This document shows, one piece after another, positions 34,411 to 46,502 of a stretch of DNA of 64,000 nt. The stretch comes from Calliopsis andreniformis. Its lineage: Eukaryota > Arthropoda > Insecta > Hymenoptera > Andrenidae. The notes beneath the pieces were generated by a model. It searched no databases, had not been told where the DNA came from, and was given only the letters and a program-made list of their open reading frames with translations. Each line of letters starts with the position of its first letter. Within the stretch, counting starts at the first letter, position 1. The position numbers and the translations under genes were made by a program. The DNA lies in NCBI RefSeq assembly GCF_051401765.1, contig NC_135064.1:25828001-25892000 (forward strand), in the 5' to 3' direction.

Positions 34411-37400
34411 TCATTTCCTTTCAGGATTATAATTATCATTATATAATCCAGTTCCTTTCGAGTCCCCTAGCCAGGGATATCTATTGGGACACTCTCTGCA
34501 TGTTTCTAGATACCTATAAACACATTTATCAGTACAATATTAAATTGCTTTGTAAAATCATGCATAGAAATATCATTCATCATAAACCATTTACCTAGTT
34601 GTAGTAAAATTAGATTCTGGAGGCTTAAAATCTAAAGCACATTTATTTGGATTATTACATGGTGGTCCAGGAAGATTTTCTTTCTTTTTACATGACCATC
34701 CTTCAAAATTATTCAACGATTTAATCGGTTTAGGATCTGTCATCCATGTAAGTGCTTGCGTAGCGGTTACAAAATATACATCTGGCCTGTAAATGTACAG
34801 ATTTTAATTTTTTTCCCGCTATTTTAATTATTTCATCTGCTTGATTAAATATGTGCTTACAATGTCACCGCCCAATCAAGGAATTTCGATAAACCTCGTT
34901 CAAGTTCCTTTATTTGGAACCAATTTGTATGGAAAGGCATCATGTAAGGTGCTCTATTCTGTTCGTAATATCGATTGAAATCTTCTTGCAGCCACTCGAA
35001 AACTTCTTCAGGGTCATGATTGTGAAGCACACATTGATCTAAGTAAGGGCAATGTCCTCCTTCGTAGCTTTCAACGTAATGTGCATTTAATGGCAATTCC
35101 CATACACCTAAACCCAATCGAGGATAGTCGTTTTTAAAGTATCTGTTATCGATTATATTTTTATCTCCTTATAAACAATTTTTGTGTACCTGGAAATGAT
35201 TTAGTCGGACATGTGCCAGCTTTACATTCATGTGGAATTTTGTAGTCGAGAGTATATGGCCAAATTGGTACTTTTAATGGAGAAATCCCAATGCTGCTAT
35301 CATATATGTATCCAAAATCTTCTAATACTTTATACTGGGTATTTCTTCCTGGTTTTAAATATGGAGCTCTCATTCCCACAATTTCACTAGTTGAAATGTT
35401 GCTGAAGTATTTAAGGATCTCTCGCATTCCTATCATTTCTCCAACCCATTCTTCGTAACCCTTGTCTTCCAATCCCTTTTGCAGTCTAACAATTGTCGAT
35501 TATTTATATAATCTTTGCTTAGCGCCTGTACTATTAGTATCAGTTAATACTCACGATATAGTCTCGGTAGCAATTTCGTGTCCATCGTGTGCTAAACTTT
35601 GCACCATATTGTAATTACAATATTCATGGGAGATAAAAAAAGTACCCTTCAATGGACAATTGTTTGGATTTAGCCTATCAGAGTTAAAAATCTTTTGATA
35701 ATGATCAAAATTGTTGTGATTTATTGCTCCATCGAATGTCATCATTACCATTTGAGGTGTCTAAAATCGATAAAAAATATATGAAAGGTAAATTAAAAAG
35801 ATTTTTTTGGAGAAGAAAAGGGAATGCATGTATGTATGTACTTCGTCTGGTTGAAGACCACCAGGAATTATTGTACCATCTCTGGAGCAAAAACAGTATG
35901 GTAATTGACAATTTGCTGTATCACATCTTTCTGCCAAATCAGTTGGCGGTTCAGTTGCTGGGGGAGGAGCTAAAATTCAAAATATTTATGTTAATACCAA
36001 ATCAGTAGATCAATGTACAGTTCTTAATAAGTTTTATAAATATACTTGTGGCAATGGGTCCACATCGAGCCTCGTTTTTGAACGTGCAGAACTTGCTAAT
36101 GTCGTCAAAGTGTAAACCAGAAGGACATCTGTTTAGATATGGATACCCATCGACACACTGTTGAAATTGAAAGAAGTATTTTCAATATAAGACTGAAAAA
36201 GTAGTTCTTATGTAAAAAAGAAATGATTGGAGTAATATGCAGTACAAAGTGAGATAAAGAACAATATAAAATACTTATTAATATTGAGTAGGTATAATTA
36301 ACTTTTGGTCTATAATTAATTACCTGGTAAAACCTTCTACATGTTGCTGGGTCAGCAAAGTTACCATTGCCTTGACCTTCAGGGCATCTAAACTCCTCAT
36401 CTTTCTTCTCTTCATCTTTCTTAGCATTCTTTTGTGCATTAACTACAAAATAAATTATATGCTAATGAACTACTTTCTTTATGTAGAGGAACAGTCTATA
36501 ATTAATTGAATTATTAAAGTATTTTTTACTAGAAATAGATTTGGTGAACTGTAAGTTTTTTAATATTGATAAAAAAACATTAATAGACAATAAAATCAAT
36601 ATTCTCTGCAGTATTCTAAGTATTTTATACATAGGTAGTTTATAAGATTCATAAAAAGGGAGGATGATCGGAACATGCGAGGATTAGGATATACAGATTT
36701 CAAGGTAAAAGTCAAGGTTGAAGGATCTTCTCGAAATTCATTAACCCGTTCGTGTATTTATATTCCTGCATGCTGAATTCATTATTATTCATGTTTTAAT
36801 TTTATTTCATTCTTTCTCCCAATACATCTTTAAATACACAGCAAATAAATAAATTCCAAACCTATATCAATTTTTATACTATTTCTTATATAATAGAATA
36901 TATTCTATTAAACATGTTATTTCTACAAAAAGGTATAGTAAAGATAAAAAATACAGAAAGCTACAAAGATTATAGAATATGTCTGGGAGAAATTCCATAG
37001 GTATCCACAGTGAGGACGGTCGAGAAAGCGAGATACGTGGTAACAAGAATTCCAACGTCTAGAGAAGACATATTATAGCTACGTAAGCATTGAGATTCGA
37101 TCGTTTTATTTTCATTCGATTGACATGATCCAAAAGAATTCGGTATTCTTTGAAAGTGCAACAATAATCGAAAACTAATACTATAGCACTCATTTACAAA
37201 ATTCATATTAATGTGTAATGGTATTTGAAAATTTTCTTTTCTAAAATAGTTTACATAGAAAAAAGTAGAATCGTAGAAAAAATAATCAGTAGAAAAAGAT
37301 CCACGTTTCTCTACGATTTTAGAGGGTATGTTGCCCATATGTTAGGTATCGATTACTTGAGCCAAGATCAAGGATTAGCATTGACTACCACTATAACGCC

Positions 37401-39605
37401 AATACTGAAGTATGTAGATACTTGTTTCGTAAATCATAAAATTCTCTTGACGTTAAGTATACCACATGCTTATAAAATATTTCTTTTCCGTCATTAACAT
37501 CAGAAACAGGCTTCAATAACGAAAACGATTCAACTTTCGAATTCCTTTTCATAACCAAGGGCAAAAACCATTTATCTTAAAAAATGTTGCAAGAATTTCC
37601 TTCAACCATCAAAAATGAATAACTCTTTTTTAGTGGACAAAAGAATAACTTGGTAGCGTGTAACGTCTTTAGTATCATTAACTTTAGTTTGATTTTACAT
37701 CATCATTACAGTCGCGACGTTCACAAAACGATTGTGTTCGGTAATTGTGAGGGGAATTCGTGATTACAGGGGATATTTCTTATTCCAGACGTATACTAAA
37801 AGGGCGTAACCCTGATGCAATCACATCCCTACCCTTTCGAAATGTGGTTTCTCTCAGAACAGTGTCATGCATTCGTTATCCTTAAAGAAAATACCACAAC
37901 TTTTTGTATTTCATCAAATTCATTTGCTTTTTCGGATATGTAATACAATTATACATTAATAACAATATTTAAACACATTTTCAGTCATAATTCGAATATA
38001 TCAAGGAAAATCTACGGAAAAAAAGAATTCTATTCATATCTTTGGTATTTAAACAGGTATTACAAATAGTTACAGTCTAAATATACTTTAATCTCATCAA
38101 TAAAGGATTTTTGAAGAAACTGCTTATATTCTAAGTACTTATAACATCTGTAATATATCATAATTTCAGTCATAGCTCCTGGTCCGCAGAACTTAAAAAT
38201 GTCCTTTCCATAAAACGTTTGCCCATTCCTGATCCAACAATAAATAAATATCAAGGTAATAGTCTATTAAAAATATGTTAATCACCAATAACAATTCACA
38301 AGATCATTTCGAATGAAACAGAAATACTTTCAAGACTAGAAACAATAGTGTGTAAATAGTGTAGTTGTATATGCTAACTCTGAAAGGTCAATAACAATAT
38401 TTAATTACATTCCAATAGAAATTCTGGCTGTTACCAGTGATAAACCAAGCTTAACGCGTATGAATGCCAAAAAGATCGGCTCAGCAGTAAAGTGGAAAGT
38501 GAAGGTACTGCTCTGGCAATGACGTTGTGGTAAATCGTTCAGGTGCAACATTTCCATCGACTCGACCGTGTACCTGACACGCACACGCTTTTACCCTGAA
38601 TTCAGGCTCGTGTGAGTCTATAGTCCATGTATGTGCACGTAAACGAACGAAGAAAACTTATGTAAACACAAGTGAAACCGTGAGGTACCTAATTTAACGA
38701 CGCTTCGTTGCGTCGGTCGTTAACTTCCTCCAACTTCCTCCATGTCTTCCCTCTTATCCGTGTCAACATTATTTAAGAGATGACTCGTTCTCAGCGCTCG
38801 ACGAACTTTCGAAGTCTCATAGAAATCATTATTTATCGAAAGAGAGTCAATGCCTTCGTCAATATGTGCTCTTACGATAATTTATGTACTCTTGATAGAA
38901 TTTTAGCTATTTTGGTAGCTTTCTTTTAAAGATTATCTCAAGAATATTTGGAATATTTAATTTACTCGTTAATTTTATGCAAAGCTTGTTTTATTTTATT
39001 ATACGTAATTTTGTAGATTCGTATTAATTAAGTTATCGTTATTAATATTTCTGGTGTTTGGTGACAATTTTGCAAAACGATATATCAAGTGTGTACTATA
39101 CAGAAGAATTCCGAATTAGAATATCGAAAGGAGAATGGTTGTAGAAGGTCGTTCCTTCATTTCCAGCAGCCACATTTCTAGCAATTCTGTTCTATGACAG
39201 CTCAATAATTCCTTTACCCAAGAATTGTTTCCACGCGGAAACAGAAAAATAATTCCTAAGCGACAAAAATATAAAAATGAAAGAAAAATTGAGCTTCCCG
39301 ATAGAAAAGCATAAAAAAAATTCTCGATCTCTCTTTCATCAGGAAACAAGTTCCAAACTATTACATCTTAAAAATGTCCTGCATCCAGTTTCCTTCTCCA
39401 AACGAGAGCAATACGATATGGAATTTCTCTGTAACGATCGCTCCACGATGATCAGGATTCGAGGAGTCATTCTGTAACCCTGTCTCCACTTTCGATCTCT
39501 CTTCCATCGAACGACAAACAGACGGATAGATCATTTCGAAGCTTGTATCCTACCTGAGACAATCAAGACGGTGCAAAGAAAGAGCAGCCTTCTCCGTGGC
39601 ACCAT
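34411..39605 (-). CDS. Cda4: Chitin deacetylase, Cda4-type (secreted, CBM14 plus NodB domain)
   Basis: Secreted insect chitin deacetylase-like protein of the group without an LDLa module. Exons from the 5' end: 39605-39554, 36442-36324, 36157-36046, 35969-35842, 35760-35555, 35485-35190, 35107-34861, 34786-34595, 34513-34411; 1455 nt, 484 aa. Order: signal peptide (LLFLCTVLIVSVNAQ), a Lys/Glu linker, a six-cysteine CBM14 chitin-binding domain (FRCPEG...ATCRRFYQCVDG...CPSG...FCTF...ARCGP), a short Pro/Thr linker, then a NodB-type domain with RAPYLKPGRNTQYKVLEDFG, EGGHCPYLDQCVLHN and MPFHTNWF, ending CRECPNRYPWLGDSKGTG. Where NodB enzymes have TFDD there is TFDG (145-148), and the HSxxH position reads ETISL (203-207), so the usual metal ligands look replaced. 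A 3.1-kb first intron separates the signal-peptide exon. Confidence 0.9.
36443..39553. other. First intron of Cda4 (3.1 kb)
   Basis: Separates the signal-peptide exon from the rest of Cda4. Short frames in it (for example 36970-37338 and 37225-37497) overlap on opposite strands and show no family resemblance. The part at about 38460-38760 is less AT-rich and might contain regulatory sequence. Nothing else recognised. Confidence 0.5.
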
Positions 39606-40468
39606 CGTTCAGCAGTCGCGGCAGAAAGACGCAGTCGAGTCCTTTCTTAGCTGGTACCTTGAACTGTTTCACGACACTCTTGCACAGAACAAATTACCGT
39701 TCTCGGGCTTGTACACCAAGAGACTTGTCATCTGTGATGCACCAAATGGACCTACTCTCGCCACACTGGCAGAGGAGGGTTACCAGCAGTGACTCCTGGC
39801 CATGGTTACCCGGGAGTTGGGAACCGGACGGTAGGAACCGTTCTTAGCTCATTGGCTGACCACTTTCTACCAACGTCTCGGTTGTCGAGAAATCTCCGGT
39901 TTTATTTGCGTTAGAACATGCACGCGTCTAAAGCCTGTTGGTAGATGGAATTTCTTTGATCCTCTGCGAAATTTCAGTTGGATCTTCATTGATAGGATTG
40001 GTCTTATGAATAAAAGAATTGGAGGGCTTAGAAGATGAAGGTGATATGGTACGAGTATGTAATTTCGAGGAAATTGAGTTTACTGTTGATCTGTTTGCAT
40101 GTTTTATTAAATACTGGAGTCCACGTTTGGTAGAGCGTTTGATTGAATTTCAGAAGTGACACAACTGAAACAAAATATGTTTTTCAGAGTAAGCAAAGAA
40201 TTATTTTTGAGCGTGGAGTAAGATTATTTAGGGTAACTGGTACAGTTAATATTTAGCGAGGACTTAAAGGTTTTTGAATAATTTGAAGGCGCTTTTTAAC
40301 TTATTTCTACATTCATTAATTTTTTTGGGGACGAAATTTCTTAAAAGTGAAAAAAACCCTGTCATATTAATATACTATATTTTATTTTACATATTTACAT
40401 AAGTACGTAGAAAAAATCACTTGATAAATAGGAACCTTTTTGATTAAAGAAACGTAGAAAAGAGAGAA
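39606..40468. other. Region between the Cda4 start and the CCDC134 3' end
   Basis: The first 250 bases (about 39606-39860) are relatively GC-rich and sit directly upstream of the Cda4 ATG on the - strand, so they probably hold its promoter and 5' UTR. The rest is AT-rich 3' flank of CCDC134. No gene seen. Confidence 0.5.
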
Positions 40469-41526
40469 TCATAACTCAATTTTGGCCATCTGTGGTCCCC
40501 TCTTTCGTTTCTCCTTCTTCTTTGCTTTTTTTCCTTTCACTTCTTCCTTTGTCTCTCGAAATTCGTCAGGTTGCCAGTAGGGATTGAAATAACCTGCTTC
40601 GCGCTCTGTAATATTAAGCTCTTGAGCCACTAAATGGATTCTGGTAATCGTTTCTTTATCTAAGAAGTGTCTCGATCGATTCGTGAAATTTATGAACCAA
40701 TCTATGATCACATTCCACTTCTGCTGTGACTTCAGAATACGATGAGTCACGTGAGGAAAGTGAAGAACAATGTCACTGAACAGTGCTGTATTTTCTAACA
40801 CGGTAGATAATGCTGAAAAAAATTGCAATGAACAATCTCTATTTTCTAAGAGCAAGACATTTCTCTAGAAGTAATTAAAAAAGGAAATTACCACTTTGTA
40901 ATGTAACATTCTGTGGCAACGACCTATTGTCTGGATCAAAACCTGCATTCTCAATTAATGGCTTACTCGTTTCGATTACGTCGACCATTTTTTCACAAAG
41001 GACAGTTATCATTTTGTATAAACGTTCATAGCTGTCTACTCTTTGAAGACGGTGTATGGCTTTCGCATGCTCCTTACGCACATGACTGAACGATTTCTTA
41101 ACTGTATATTCTAGTTAAGGAAATCTTATCACATAAATAAGATAACTGAATTTATCCATAGTTTGTATAAAAATTGCAATTCTAACTAATCTTTTCAAAT
41201 CTTTGGATTGAACCTTGAGTACGCTATAAAAAAAAGTATCCTCGAAACATTAGTTGTGTTATCGATTAAACATAGATCAATTTTTGCTGAATAATTTCTT
41301 TATTACTGTGTCTCAACCTGCAAAAGAATCATGCAAATTAGAACGAACACCTTTTTTTAAACTTTTAGTGGATACATAATTCTTCGTAAACTTCGATTTT
41401 AGACGAGCTACTGTTTCGCGGTTCTCCGTTGATTCGATCTTCCGTTATCGAAGCATCTGTTTGCTGCGCGTGCGCAATACATGTCAACACTGATACGGCT
41501 ACAATGTAAATGAATACGCGTGGCAT
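40469..41526 (-). CDS. CCDC134: CCDC134, ER-luminal/secreted protein
   Basis: Homologue of coiled-coil domain-containing protein 134, a secretory-pathway protein in vertebrates reported as an ER resident connected with HSP90B1 and as a secreted regulator of MAPK signalling. Exons 41526-41376, 41101-40892 and 40812-40469; 705 nt, 234 aa (human 229). The start at 41526 is chosen because it gives a clean signal peptide (FIYIVAVSVLTCIAHAQ) with a preceding MPR; an upstream in-frame ATG at 41610 would bury it. Conserved blocks are EVYEELFKKSFSHVRKEHAK, VLENTALFSDIVLHFP, LVAQELNITE and a Lys-rich tail KKKEKRKRGP. The protein ends KIEL (human ends QSEL-like), compatible with a KDEL-type ER retrieval signal. 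Neighbouring YIPF6 is divergent, 581 bp away. Confidence 0.92.
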
Positions 41527-42107
41527 CTCGCCGGATCGAAAAACGCTCGAAATACGAAAGAGTCTGTTAAGAAAGTGCAACCGTATGACAAGGTAAGAAA
41601 CGTGACTCAAATGGTGACTTTTTAAGTATTCTTTCCAAGGAGGATCCTTGCAATTTCAACCGGCATTTAGTCAACAAAGCTAAGCCGCAAGTTTTCAACT
41701 ACGATAATCGCGAGACTACTGCCATCTATTAACTTCCATGTAACATCGAATGTGTCAACTTCAACATTAAGATTCGCTTGAAAATAATTAAAAGATTCGC
41801 GAGCATTTGATAATTATGCGGCATTCACGGATGTTTGAATTGTGACACGTCTACGCGTTCTTTTTTTTTTTCACTTTTTTATGGACACTGTTTACAGAGA
41901 GTGTTGAGCTAAAGAAATTTATACATATGTGCAATAATAGCATCTTATTGAAGCTGTAACATGAATGTGTTTAACCAGAAAGATTTAATTGATGTTGTGT
42001 ACATATGGCAGTGATCTAATGTGATATGATAATAACAGATATTCGTGCAGTAGATAAGTAATAATAACTAATCACTTTGTTATTGGAGTTTAGTATTGCT
42101 GACAAAC
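41527..42107. promoter_or_regulatory. Shared divergent intergenic region, CCDC134 and YIPF6
   Basis: 581 bp between the start codons of two divergent genes, so both promoters must lie here unless upstream UTR exons exist. It contains a T-rich run at about 41861-41880. No specific factor site could be supported by eye. Confidence 0.5.
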
Positions 42108-43342
42108 ATGGCAACGGCAGATGATACAAAATTCGATGTGAGTATAATGGCACTGATTTACTTTGTGTAAATCTAGTTCTGTGATTTAAGATGAACCCTT
42201 CTGTTTCAAGTTTAAAGTTACGATGGATTATCCTGACCCTCAAAGTGTGGAGGGCGAGATGACCATTGGGTCTAAACAGAAATCAAATCTTGGGGAACCA
42301 GAATTTAATACCTTAGACGAACCAATCAAAGATACAATTGTAAGTTTATGTAACTGTATGCAAAAGTAGAGACTTTTAGATATATTAAATTCTATTTTTC
42401 TAGAAATTAGTCATGTTTCTTTTTCAATTATGTCTGCATTTATATCGCAGTTACATTGTGAATGTTTCTCATAGCTCAGGGATGTTCGAGCAGTGGGCAA
42501 GAAGTTTTATCATGTTTTATATCCCAAAGAAAAGAAAAGTTTATTAAAAGAATGTAAGTAAACATAATCTATAGTCAAGTATGATGCATTTGAGATCATT
42601 AATTTGGAAATAATGGAAAAATGTTTTATGTTTCAGGGGATCTTTGGGGACCATTAGTTTTATGTACATTCATGGCAATGTAAGTTTATGCATTTAAAAA
42701 CAGAAACCCTTAAATGCTATCTATTTAATAATTACAATTACAAATATCATTATTTTAGGATATTACAAGGTTCTTCTGATGTAGCGGATGATTCAAATGA
42801 TGGGGGACCAGAATTCGCAGAGGTTTTTGTAATTGTTTGGATTGGTTCTATGGTTGTTACATTGAATTCTAAATTATTAGGTGGCAATATGTAAGTAATA
42901 ATAATAATTAAACTATAGAAGTATTATAATGGCTGTTAATATCAGAATTTATTGTATTTCTTTGCTACATTTATAATATAGTTTATCTATGTTGTAGATC
43001 CTTCTTCCAAAGTATTTGTGTCCTAGGATACTGCTTGCTGCCTACAGCCATTGCTCTAATTTTATGTAGAATCATACTAATAGTAGAGCAGACAACATTT
43101 TTATTTAGTTTAAGGTTCATTATTTCTATGATTGGATTCATATGGGCAACATATGGTGAGTATAACTTTATTTTACAATTATATACTTTATATTATTCCA
43201 AGTTAATGTCTGAAACTCTATTTTAGCATCAATGGCATTCCTTGGTGACAGTCAACCAGTAGGAAGGAAAGCATTAGCGGTATATCCAATATTTTTATTC
43301 TATTTTGTAATTTCATGGTTAGTTATATCTCATACTACGTAA
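42108..43342 (+). CDS. YIPF6: YIPF6, Yip1-domain Golgi membrane protein
   Basis: Yip1 domain family member 6, a five-pass membrane protein of the early secretory pathway and Golgi that partners YIF1-class proteins and Rab GTPases. Exons 42108-42137, 42211-42339, 42475-42553, 42637-42679, 42759-42890, 42998-43155 and 43227-43342; 687 nt, 228 aa (human 236). Recognised from VEGEMTIGS, DVRAVGKKFYHVLYP, WDLWGPLVLC, GPEFAEVFVIVWIGS, LNSKLLGGNISFFQSICVLG and ALAVYPIFLFYFVISW, all nearly identical to the vertebrate protein. The first exon is only ten codons. AATAAA at 43343-43348 directly follows the stop, with others near 43935-43950. Confidence 0.95.
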
Positions 43343-43998
43343 AATAAAGCATGAATTGTTTAACAATAACAAGACTGTACATCGTTCCATATTTGTGCAC
43401 AAAGTGAAAAAATTGAAGTGAAAAAATGAGTAAAATGTAGTCTGCATCATATTTTAAAGCTCTTAAAATGTTTGTATTTTAAGTTTTTGTAGAAAAACTG
43501 CTGTAAATGCATACAATATCTGTCATTTATGCGTATTACCATGCGCTTTAGAGAATTACCAATTTGTATGTCAATTACAATTACCTGTATACAAAATATA
43601 TTAATACAAAATGTAAAATGGTAAATAATACTTAAGTAAATTATTATCAAATTGTTATATATTTATACATAAGCTTGATAAAAAAGGATTAGATAGTATG
43701 ATATATAAAGTAATTCGTATTTCATTGATCTAAAAATTTGTATAAGTTTTAATGCTACCTGTATAGTTGAACAGTCTTCAATAATTAATAATTGATTTTC
43801 CTATGAAATGATATTCCTATTAAAATATTGATCTTTTATTTATTATTTAAATCAAAAGAATGGAACATTGAACTATAGAATTTGTATATTATGCACATAT
43901 ATATTGTGTACATAGCTTTATTTGTAAAATTACAATCAAACATTGAATAAAATAAATCGTTTTATTATAATACAGGCACATTCTTCTTATTAGAAAAT
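43343..43998. other. Convergent 3' region, YIPF6 and TTC8
   Basis: AT-rich sequence between the two stop codons with several AATAAA hexamers (43343, and about 43937-43950). No gene or repeat seen. Confidence 0.5.
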
Positions 43999-46023
43999 TC
44001 ATATGTGTGCAAAATATCTTTCTAACTTTTTAAGAAGAATTCTGCTATCAGAATGACCAGGATATGCGATTAAGGACTTTTGTACTGCATTGTAACACGT
44101 TTGAAGATCTCCAACCTATGAAATTCAAGTATCAGAAATTGATATTATATGAATGTAGAATATATTAAGGTACACATTACTTCATAAGCTAGACGGGCAC
44201 TGTTGAAGTGAGGTTCGTAAATAAAATTAGCAATATTAGCGGCTGCATGAAAATATGTGCGTGCTGCAGTCACATTCTTGTTTCGTATTTGTATTACTCC
44301 AAGATTATTGTATGCCAAGGCATGCCTGTTATCATTCACGATAGCTAACTTTAAACATTCCTCGGCCATTGTTATATCACCCACAGTCTGCAATTGTATT
44401 CCAATAAAAGGGTCACTAAAAACTTCAATTGTTGCGTAGAAAGGTTCATACGTACAAGAGCAATATGAGAAATATTATACCACACATCAGCTGCGTTTTC
44501 ACCTGTAGAAAGATTTAATGCTCTCTCAAAACATGATATAACATGGTCATATTGCTGAGCATAGAAACAGCATAATCCAAGATTATTGAAGAGTTCGACA
44601 TTGTATACGCCCATTTGTAGCAATCGTCTGTGTAGACAAACATAATGAGATTGTATTTCAAATAATTCTCGACTAATAGAATTTCTCTTTAAGTTTACCT
44701 ATAATAACGTAGTGCTAATTCTGGTTGGTCATTATAAAAATGGTGCATGCCAATGCTGGCTATTGCTTCTGTGTGTGAAGCATCTTCTTGAACGACGATT
44801 TTATAATACTTCAATGACATGTTTGTATTATTGAGACCATCAAATATACGACCCATTTCAGTGAGTATATTTACATCGTTAGGAAAATACTCAAGACCCT
44901 TTTTACATGCATCCAAGGCAGCCAACGGTTGATCAAGCCTAATATAAACTCTAATTAGCCTTAAGATTGTTTCAATAGTTTTACAATCCTTCAGTGCTGA
45001 CTTGAATTGCTGTTCTGCATCTCTTATTAATCCTAAACTGTAGTAACATTTACCAAGCTGCACTTTCCACCACCAATCTTTATACTGACATACTTGTGTT
45101 GCTTGAACTGCTAAATCTAATGCCTGCATATATCATGATAATTAAAATTATAGCACATACAGTTCAACAGTAGAAGTTTTGAATAATTTATACTAACATA
45201 TCGTACATCATGTTCATGATAATATATATATTCAAATAAGGGTTTTGCAATACTGGATTGACCAGCATACTTAGAAATATTTAAACGCGATAGTTGTATA
45301 AATGGTCCTCCAGGTTCTGTTAACATGGACGCTGTACCTAATCTGTTGTGAGATAGTTAAACTATTACTGTGTTCTAAAAAAGTTCAAAGCAATTTAGAA
45401 TAATAAGTATACCTAACACTGCCACTAGAACTGGCAGTGATTGGTCTAGCAGTCATAGCAGTTCTTGGTGTCCGTAAAGCTTGTTCAACTGATTGAGACA
45501 TAGCAGATTGTGTAGCTGGTCGGACGACTCCTGTAAGGGGCCTACCTTTAAAAAGTATCACGTTCTTTTAATTTATATTTTTTCTATTAAAGTTTTATGG
45601 CTTCAACCTTATGGTCTTATGTTCTGGCTACCTAAAGTTACTTCCAAATTTAAAAAAATGAACCTGATTGAGTTTTAGGTCGAAGATATTGCCCTGTGCT
45701 AGAAGTACCAGGATTTTTTAAGGATGTTCCTGGCCTAGGCATAGCTGATATTGTATAATTATCTAATAAACTTTCAGCAATTCCTTCTTCTTCTCCTTCT
45801 ATATCATCTATATATATTTGTAATGTTAAGGCACGCATTTTTAATACCCAGATAGCCTGTAGTGAACAATAATAGATCTCAAATAAAAAATACATATTGA
45901 TATAAATTAATAAAAAATATATACCTGATCTAATGGATTTTTTCGTAATAAATCTGTGCATATCGATGTGCATTCTTCATATTTTCCTTTACTGAATAAA
46001 CTTAAGGCCTTAAATAACTCCAT
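43999..46023 (-). CDS. TTC8: TTC8/BBS8, BBSome TPR subunit
   Basis: Bardet-Biedl syndrome 8 protein, a TPR subunit of the BBSome coat that moves membrane proteins in cilia. Exons from the 5' end: 46023-45925, 45856-45664, 45545-45413, 45342-45198, 45123-44699, 44627-44456, 44387-44181, 44115-43999; 1491 nt, 496 aa (human 515-541). Conserved features: the N-terminal ALSLFSKGKYEECTSICTDLL, the AIWVLKMRALT block, a Pro/Thr-rich linker (MPRPGTSLK, RPLTGVVRPATQSA), then FEYIYYHEHDVRYALDLA and a C-terminal run of TPRs (WWWKVQLGKCYYSLGL; ELFNNLGLCCFYAQQYDHVI; HALAYNNLGVIQI). The start is the first ATG and matches the family N-terminus. Head-to-head with the WDY-type gene. Confidence 0.95.
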
Positions 46024-46502
46024 GGTTCAATAAATAATTTTATAAAATGTAATTATAACGATTAAATAATAAAAAAGGAGTGATTTTTCGAGAAATCATA
46101 GCGTGATGTATACTTTTGTACATACACTTAAGTGTCTAGTAGATAAACGAATTTTCCATACACATATGAAGTTATTGATTATTTTTCTTATAACCCTGTC
46201 TACTCAGATCAAAGATAAACTAATACACATTTGTTCTATAATTTTTATTTAATGCTAGATACATTCTTAATAAAGATGATAGCCATTATTTTATCAAATA
46301 CTACGAAAATTAATTTTTTATAAATGCCGCTTTTTAGGTAACAAAACACTATCATAAAAATTTCAATTAACTTTATTATGTACCAAAAATTGGAAAAGGT
46401 TGTTAAAATATATTTACTGCAATCATTTCATCTAATTTTTATGTTAGTTTTATATGAATTATATACAATTTAAGAGTAATATTGTATTCAATTTTGCATA
46501 AA
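46024..46502. promoter_or_regulatory. 479-bp divergent region between TTC8 and the WDY-type gene
   Basis: The only non-coding sequence between two divergent genes of cilium-associated families, so a shared promoter is likely. Looking for RFX X-boxes (GTNRCC-N0-3-RGYAAC) I saw only one right-hand half-site, GGTAAC at about 46337, without a convincing left half. No specific site is claimed. Confidence 0.45.

Noticed and set aside
36744..36770. TTAACCCGTTCG, resembling a piggyBac-type end
   Set aside because: No inverted partner followed by TTAA was found nearby.
39571..39847. Two overlapping + strand frames of 73 and 83 codons
   Set aside because: They overlap in different frames across the antisense of the Cda4 signal-peptide exon and its GC-rich promoter; no homology seen.
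42160..46502. RFX X-box search in the ciliary gene promoters
   Set aside because: Only isolated half-sites were found; none met both halves of the consensus with allowed spacing.
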